A DNA stretch of 64,000 bases, taken from the NCBI GenBank assembly GCA_964631835.1, contig CAZWAD010000001.1, forward strand, positions 248,001-312,000, written 5' to 3'. Position numbers and translations under genes: made by a program. A model generated the notes under the pieces. The model was not told where the DNA came from. It searched no databases and saw nothing but the letters and a program-made list of their open reading frames with translations. Position 1 is the first letter of the stretch. Each line of letters begins with the position of its first letter. This DNA is from Bog-950 sp964631835 (lineage in GTDB: Bacteria > Bacteroidota > Bacteroidia > Chitinophagales > LD1). Shown here in pieces: positions 59,942-64,000 of this stretch.

Positions 59942-60340
59942 CGGAAATTTCCGCGGGACAAAATCAACCTTGAATTCGGGTGAAATTTTTTTCCGGGGCA
60001 TATCTTCAACCTTGAGTGAGGGCGAAAATTTTTTCCGGGGTATATCTTCAACCTTGAGTGAGGGCGAAAAATTTTGCCGCCATATGAATTCAATGTTGCG
60101 AAGCGCCACAAGTTTTTCCGCGGCTTGTGTGCAACCTTGCCATGAGCCAGGAATTTTTCCGTGCTTCGGATTCAACCTTGCGGAAGGCCACGGAAATTTC
60201 CGCAGCAAAAGTTCAACCTTGCAGAGCGTGATGAATTTTTCCGCAGCCCGAATGCAACCTTGCGGGGCGTTAATAATTTTTCCGCGGGCTTTATTCAGCC
60301 TTGTTGCTGTGCCAAAAATTTTTCCGCAATGAGGGTTCAT
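59942..60340. repeat. 41-42-bp tandem repeat array, about ten units
   Basis: The anchor CAACCTTG (or a close variant) recurs at 59965, 60007, 60049, 60091, 60132, 60173, 60214, 60255, 60296 and about 60337: three 42-base steps, then steps of 41. Each unit holds a core near GGAAATTTCCGCGG, a perfect 12-bp palindrome CGGAAATTTCCG in the first and seventh units and AATTTTTCCGC in most others. Frames read through it on both strands, but the 41-base period breaks them, so it is not coding. It fills most of the 679-base divergent gap 59882-60560; nothing else is seen there. Confidence 0.88.
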
Positions 60341-60560
60341 GATTGCAAACGGGTTTCGCAAATCTGCAGCGGCTGCTTTCATGCTTGCCGAAGTATGTGT
60401 GGCGCTTACATTGCCCGCTGTTATACCTGTTATAATGCCTTGCATTTTTTCCTGGTGCTGTTTCAGGTGCAAAACTGCGCCAAGTGAATAAAAGTCGGGT
60501 TACCGTAAAATATAATTGTAACAATTCGTTATATATAAAGGTTGGTGTAAATACAGTGTT

Positions 60561-60887
60561 GTGACTATTAAGCAGGAACATGAGTTTGAAGGATGGATGA
60601 TTCGGTATTTTATTGCCAAAAGAGGCTGGCTGTATGTTGATTTGGCTGCAGCCACAAAATTTTCTTCTTCGCGCATTTCGGGCATTACAGCAGGCGACAA
60701 TGTAAAGCGCCACACCCTGATAGTCGTCAGCCGGGAGCTGAATGTGCCGCGCTGGCGGTTTTCAAAATTTCCGAAAAACATGAACAAACTTATACGCTGG
60801 GTAATGAAGCAGGAGAAAAAACTGCGCGCCAAATACTATAAGTATCGCAGAGAAAAAGGATTGAGGAATTATGCTATAAAAAAATAA
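60561..60887 (+). CDS. Small HTH DNA-binding protein
   Basis: A 108-residue basic protein starting at GTG 60561. Residues about 12-65 fit an XRE-like helix-turn-helix ('WLYVDLAAATKFSSSRISGI', then 'TAGDNVKRHTLIVVSRELNV'). A strongly basic C-terminal helix follows ('MKQEKKLRAKYYKYRREKGL'). No other domain is visible. It lies directly downstream of the 41-42-bp array, in divergent orientation to the carboxypeptidase-regulatory gene. Binding of this protein to the array is an attractive guess only. The region 60888-61123 after it holds only a short palindrome GCCCTGCAGGGC (60957-60968). Confidence 0.65.
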   Translation: MTIKQEHEFEGWMIRYFIAKRGWLYVDLAAATKFSSSRISGITAGDNVKRHTLIVVSRELNVPRWRFSKFPKNMNKLIRWVMKQEKKLRAKYYKYRREKGLRNYAIKK

Positions 60888-61123
60888 TCTGCAAAAACGT
60901 GTAAACTCACCGGAAACTCAATTTGGGGTAATTTCAAATAGTATGTGTTTTATCAGGCCCTGCAGGGCTGCTCTTTGCGAAGCTCAGAGTACTTTGCAAT
61001 AAAAAACAAGAACCCCGCACGGACGATTTTTTTTCCGGAGAAAGATTCCACTCACCCGCTGACTAACTTCACCAACCCATCTTCCCCTCTTTTCCTATTT
61101 TCGGGCTCACTTTAAAACCGGTA

Positions 61124-61942
61124 ATGGAAGAAACCTATATTATAAGCTCTAAACCCGATACGCTGGCGCAGTATCTTTCCAAACTATGGAGGTTCCGCAG
61201 CTTAATAATCACTTTCGCCAGGCGCGACCTGCAAATTAAATACGCCCAAACTTTCCTGGGCATTTTCTGGATATTGGTTCAGCCGCTGCCCAACATCATC
61301 ATCTTCTCTTTTTTCTTCGGCATGCTGATTAAGGTTGACACCGGTAAGCTGCCTTACCCGGTATTTGCACTTATTGGCATGGTGGGCTGGAATTACTTTA
61401 CCAACCTCACCAGCGGCATCGGCAACTCGCTCATCGAAGCACAGCATATTCTCAAGAAAATGTATTTCCCGAAAATCATTCTGCCGCTATCGAGAGTGCT
61501 GGTGGGCGGGGTGGATTTCCTGGTTGCCTTTGTGCTCATTATTGTTGCCATGTTGTTGTTTTCCGTTTTCCCGGGCTGGACAATAATTTTCTTCCCGTTC
61601 TTTTTCCTGCTCAATATCCTCACCGGTTTCTGCATCGGTATCTGGATAACTTCGCTCACCTTCCGCTACCGCGACTTTCAGCACATTGCGCCTGCGGTGA
61701 TTGGATTTGCTATCTGGCTTACACCGGTGTTCTATCCGCTCACTATTATTCCTGAAAGATTCAGTTCATTCATGTACCTGAACCCGATGGCTTTTGTGAT
61801 TGAGGGCTACCGGTTCTCGCTCGTTGGCGACAAAGCGCCTTCTCCCTACTTCCTGATTTCTCTCATTCCCGTTTTACTTTTGTTTGCCGTAGGTTTGTGG
61901 TATTTTAGAAGAGTGGAAGATGAGATTGCCGACTACATTTAA
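61124..61942 (+). CDS. ABC-2 type polysaccharide/lipopolysaccharide export permease
   Basis: A 272-residue six-helix permease of the Wzm/KpsM/TagG type. The cytoplasmic amphipathic start 'FRSLIITFARRDLQIKYAQT' precedes TM1 ('FLGIFWILVQPLPNIIIFSF'); 'QHILKKMYFPKIILPLSRVL' is the conserved cytoplasmic loop with the (K/R)xxFP motif, and the last helix ends 'YFRRVEDEIADYI'. It exports lipid-linked glycans together with an ABC ATPase (Wzt/KpsT), which is not seen in the window and may lie to the right. PhyH genes follow in the same direction with nine bases between stop and next ATG. Confidence 0.92.
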   Translation: MEETYIISSKPDTLAQYLSKLWRFRSLIITFARRDLQIKYAQTFLGIFWILVQPLPNIIIFSFFFGMLIKVDTGKLPYPVFALIGMVGWNYFTNLTSGIGNSLIEAQHILKKMYFPKIILPLSRVLVGGVDFLVAFVLIIVAMLLFSVFPGWTIIFFPFFFLLNILTGFCIGIWITSLTFRYRDFQHIAPAVIGFAIWLTPVFYPLTIIPERFSSFMYLNPMAFVIEGYRFSLVGDKAPSPYFLISLIPVLLLFAVGLWYFRRVEDEIADYI

Positions 61943-61951
61943 GTGTGTGAT

Positions 61952-62869
61952 ATGCGAAAAGTTTTAAACGACCCCTTACTGCAAAAGCAATTTGACAAAG
62001 ATGGCTATGTGCGCGTGCCTTTTATTTCGAAAGAGCGCGTGGAGAAACTGAAGAAAGCGTTTTTCGATACCCTGCCTCAAAGCGGTGGAACGATTATTCC
62101 TGAAGATGTATTGACGGTAGATGTTCCTGAAATTACTTACGACTTTACTTTCATTGACAAAAACCCTGAGTACAAGAAGCAGGTGTTCGAGATTATTACG
62201 AAAGAGTTTCAGCCGGAGGTAGAAAAATATTTAGCCGGCTACAAACCGATTATTGCGAATTACATCCGCAAGAAAACCGAAGGTGGCGAAGTGCCCCTGC
62301 ACCAGAACTGGGCTTTTGTGGAAGAAAGAAAATGCACTTCGGTTTCCATCTGGGTTCCGCTGGTTGATTCAACCGTGGAGAACGGAACGCTGCAAGTAGT
62401 ACCCGGCAGCCACAAGCGCTTTGGTGAGTTCCGCGGGCCTATGGTTCCATGGGAACTGGACAATATCAAAAAAGAAATCATTGACAATTACCTTGTTCCC
62501 CTTGAAACCAAAGCCGGTGATTGTGTAATTCTGGATGACAGCATTGTGCATTATTCCGCCATCAACAAAACCGACAACCTGCGCCTTGCCATTCAGTTGA
62601 TTCTGATTCCGTCTGAGTTTTATTCCGTGCATTATCACCTCGACCCGCAAAGCCCATCAGAAATAAAAGTGTGGGAAGTGGATAAGGATTTTTACATGCA
62701 CTTCAACCCATGGATGAAACCGGAAAATGTAAAAACGATTAGAACGATTCCTTACTCACAAAAATTTCTCAACGCCAAAGAATTTGAAACGGGCTTGCAC
62801 AAACCCGCTATTGATGAACAACCCAAAACAATATTGAGTAAGCTGAAAGGTTTATTCGCTGAAGCATAA
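61952..62869 (+). CDS. Phytanoyl-CoA dioxygenase (PhyH) family protein, altered metal motif
   Basis: A 305-residue PhyH-fold protein (double-stranded beta helix). 'DGYVRVPFISKERVEKLKKA' is the usual start. The Fe(II) motif HxD reads H117-Q-N119 in 'EVPLHQNWAFVEE', with Asn for the Asp ligand; the distal His is H200 ('DDSIVHYSAIN'), and the 2-oxoglutarate Arg is R211 ('DNLRLAIQL'). Metal binding may thus be weakened or lost. A GTG at 61943 is also in frame; I chose the ATG. The ending 'LSKLKGLFAEA' is a helix. It lies between an ABC glycan-export permease and another PhyH gene, suggesting glycan or lipid tailoring. Confidence 0.87.
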   Translation: MRKVLNDPLLQKQFDKDGYVRVPFISKERVEKLKKAFFDTLPQSGGTIIPEDVLTVDVPEITYDFTFIDKNPEYKKQVFEIITKEFQPEVEKYLAGYKPIIANYIRKKTEGGEVPLHQNWAFVEERKCTSVSIWVPLVDSTVENGTLQVVPGSHKRFGEFRGPMVPWELDNIKKEIIDNYLVPLETKAGDCVILDDSIVHYSAINKTDNLRLAIQLILIPSEFYSVHYHLDPQSPSEIKVWEVDKDFYMHFNPWMKPENVKTIRTIPYSQKFLNAKEFETGLHKPAIDEQPKTILSKLKGLFAEA

Positions 62870-62870
62870 A

Positions 62871-64000
62871 ATGATTTTCCGCGAACCGGGACTAAACAAA
62901 CAACTTGATACAAAAGGCTATGTGGTTCTGCCGTTCTTAAATCAGGAACAGGTAAACACATTGCGCGAAATTTATTTGCGCTACCAAAGCAACTCGCTTT
63001 ATTTCCATTCCACTACTTTCTTTGATGATTTGGAAAGGAAGAAGAAGCTGAGTGAAGAAGTGGGGGAAGTTTATAAGAATAGACTTGAAACAAACTTCAC
63101 CGGCTACAGGAAAATGGGTGCAAGTTTTCTCACCAAGCCAAACGGTGAGGGAGGATTTATGCCCGTCCACCAGGATTGGACGATAGTTGATGAAAGTAAA
63201 TACGGCTCTTACACCATTTGGGTGCCGCTGCAGGATGTAAATGAAGATAATGGAGCAATCACCGTTTTAGAGGGAAGTCACAAACTTACGCCAACACTTC
63301 GCTCTCCCACCCTTCCGGTAGTGATTAAAGATGCTGAGCCCGCTATCCGGCAACGTATGAAAACGTTGCGCATGAAAGCTGGCGAGGCATTTATTTTTAA
63401 TCACGCGCTCATTCACGCCTCCCACCTCAATAATTCGGGAAAGGACAGAATTGCTGTTACCTTTGGGCTTGTTCCGGCTGAGGCGCAGTTGTGCTACTAT
63501 CATTTGAATGAAAAAAATGAAGTAGAGAAATACGAGGTGGAGGATGATTTCTTTATGCGCTACGTAAACATCGGCAAGCAACCTGATTTCGTAAAGCCGG
63601 TAGAAACAGTGGATGAAAAGTTTGAACAGGTAACTGAAAAGGAATTCGAAGATTTTTGCGCGAACTATAAAATGAAGAATATGAAAAGATTATTTAAAGA
63701 TGAAGAACTTCAGAAGAAATACGAAAGCGATGGATATGTGTTGCTCGATTTGCTGAATGAGAATGAAGTAAAAGAGTTGAAGGAATATTACACCACGCTG
63801 AATAACGACCACATTCCGTTTCATGGCTTTCATGTAAGTCTCGACAACAGTCGGCCGGATTTTGTAAAAGAGGTAATGACCAAAATAAAATCGGTGATTG
63901 CCCGGCATGCCGATGAGCTTTTTACCGGCTACAAGATTTTTACTTCCAGTTATGTGGTAAAGGAAAAAAACCCGATTGGCGTGGTGCCTCCCCACCAGGA
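62871..64000 (+). CDS. Tandem PhyH-domain dioxygenase (3' truncated)
   Basis: A frame open from ATG 62871 to the window end with no stop, at least 376 residues. Domain 1 (about 1-260) has an intact facial triad: H100-Q-D102 in 'FMPVHQDWTIVDE', H182 in 'NHALIHASHLN', and R193 for 2-oxoglutarate. From about residue 268 ('MKNMKRLFKDEELQKKYESD') a second PhyH domain starts and is cut at its own HQ-(D/E) motif ('GVVPPHQ'). The natural gene start appearance of this second part, without any stop before it, points to a fusion of neighbouring duplicates. It starts one base after the stop of the previous PhyH gene, so the two are co-transcribed. The substrate is unknown. Confidence 0.85.
   Translation, partial: MIFREPGLNKQLDTKGYVVLPFLNQEQVNTLREIYLRYQSNSLYFHSTTFFDDLERKKKLSEEVGEVYKNRLETNFTGYRKMGASFLTKPNGEGGFMPVHQDWTIVDESKYGSYTIWVPLQDVNEDNGAITVLEGSHKLTPTLRSPTLPVVIKDAEPAIRQRMKTLRMKAGEAFIFNHALIHASHLNNSGKDRIAVTFGLVPAEAQLCYYHLNEKNEVEKYEVEDDFFMRYVNIGKQPDFVKPVETVDEKFEQVTEKEFEDFCANYKMKNMKRLFKDEELQKKYESDGYVLLDLLNENEVKELKEYYTTLNNDHIPFHGFHVSLDNSRPDFVKEVMTKIKSVIARHADELFTGYKIFTSSYVVKEKNPIGVVPPHQ

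Noticed and set aside
59942..60340. CRISPR array
   Set aside because: The units repeat over their whole length with gradual divergence; there are no constant repeats alternating with unique spacers, and no cas genes are in the window. The same holds for 47607-47848 and 23826-24076.
59894..60472. 192-residue minus-strand reading frame over the repeat array
   Set aside because: It consists of translated tandem repeats, with other frames equally open; the 41-base period prevents a conserved reading frame, so it is a by-product of the repeat.

Overview
The window is a stretch of a Bacteroidota chromosome. The signs are T9SS C-terminal sorting domains (genes at 3-2510 and 47879-48865, plus a decayed one at 6200-6382), a TonB-dependent receptor with a carboxypeptidase-regulatory N-terminus (11920-14331), start codons without recognisable Shine-Dalgarno sequences, and repeated TAnnTTTG promoter boxes of the Bacteroidota type. 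Base composition looks moderate by eye. I see no rRNA, tRNA, insertion sequence, prophage or CRISPR array. The first and last genes are cut by the window edges.

Layout. 1-6.4 kb: a secreted T9SS cargo protein, an MBL-fold hydrolase, NhaA and an HSL-type alpha/beta hydrolase. 6.4-14.3 kb (minus strand): a tripartite RND efflux operon (adaptor, pump, TolC) and a TonB-dependent receptor. 14.5-23.8 kb: mutL, two rhomboid proteases, an EEP-fold phosphatase, cysS, a GxxExxY gene sitting inside a split palindromic repeat, a glutaminyl-cyclase-like M28 lipoprotein, trhO and an unknown gene. 23.8-24.2 kb: an AT-rich repeat array and a solo copy of the same palindrome. 24.3-28.1 kb: an AI-2E family transporter, DUF456, metZ and a two-gene YeeE/YedE sulfur transporter. 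28.2-31.7 kb: trpA-hisH-hisA-hisF-hisIE. 31.7-36 kb (minus strand): an SlyD-like isomerase, then an operon meaB-selU-selD-SDR. 36-38 kb: O-antigen ligase and a family 2 glycosyltransferase. 38.2-42.7 kb: a histidine attenuator followed by hisGDCB, so the ten histidine steps are covered by two clusters about 6.6 kb apart. 42.8-48.9 kb: a DnaQ/UvrC-like fusion, a small beta-barrel candidate, a MarR-GNAT regulator with its likely operator, a Kv channel, a small unknown gene, a 42-bp repeat array and a T9SS cargo protein. 48.9-58.7 kb: GH3 glucosidase, PhoD phosphatase, glycosyltransferase, YajQ, YbaB, membrane protein, PI-PLC lipoprotein and LpxH-like phosphoesterase. 58.7-60.9 kb: a carboxypeptidase-regulatory protein, a ten-unit repeat array and a small HTH protein. 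61.1-64 kb: an ABC-2 polysaccharide-export permease followed by consecutive PhyH dioxygenase domains, running off the window.

The most unusual signal is that three intergenic arrays (23826-24076, 47607-47848, 59942-60340), unrelated in sequence, share a 41-42 bp period, close to four helical turns, each with a short palindromic core. The second is a GxxExxY gene with a PD-(D/E)XK-like core, bracketed by palindrome arms that supply its own start codon and the signal peptide of the next gene; an empty copy of the palindrome lies 3 kb away. The third is a clear histidine transcription attenuator with a twelve-codon leader peptide. Several genes also have TAnnTTTG exactly four bases before the start codon, which suggests leaderless transcripts.
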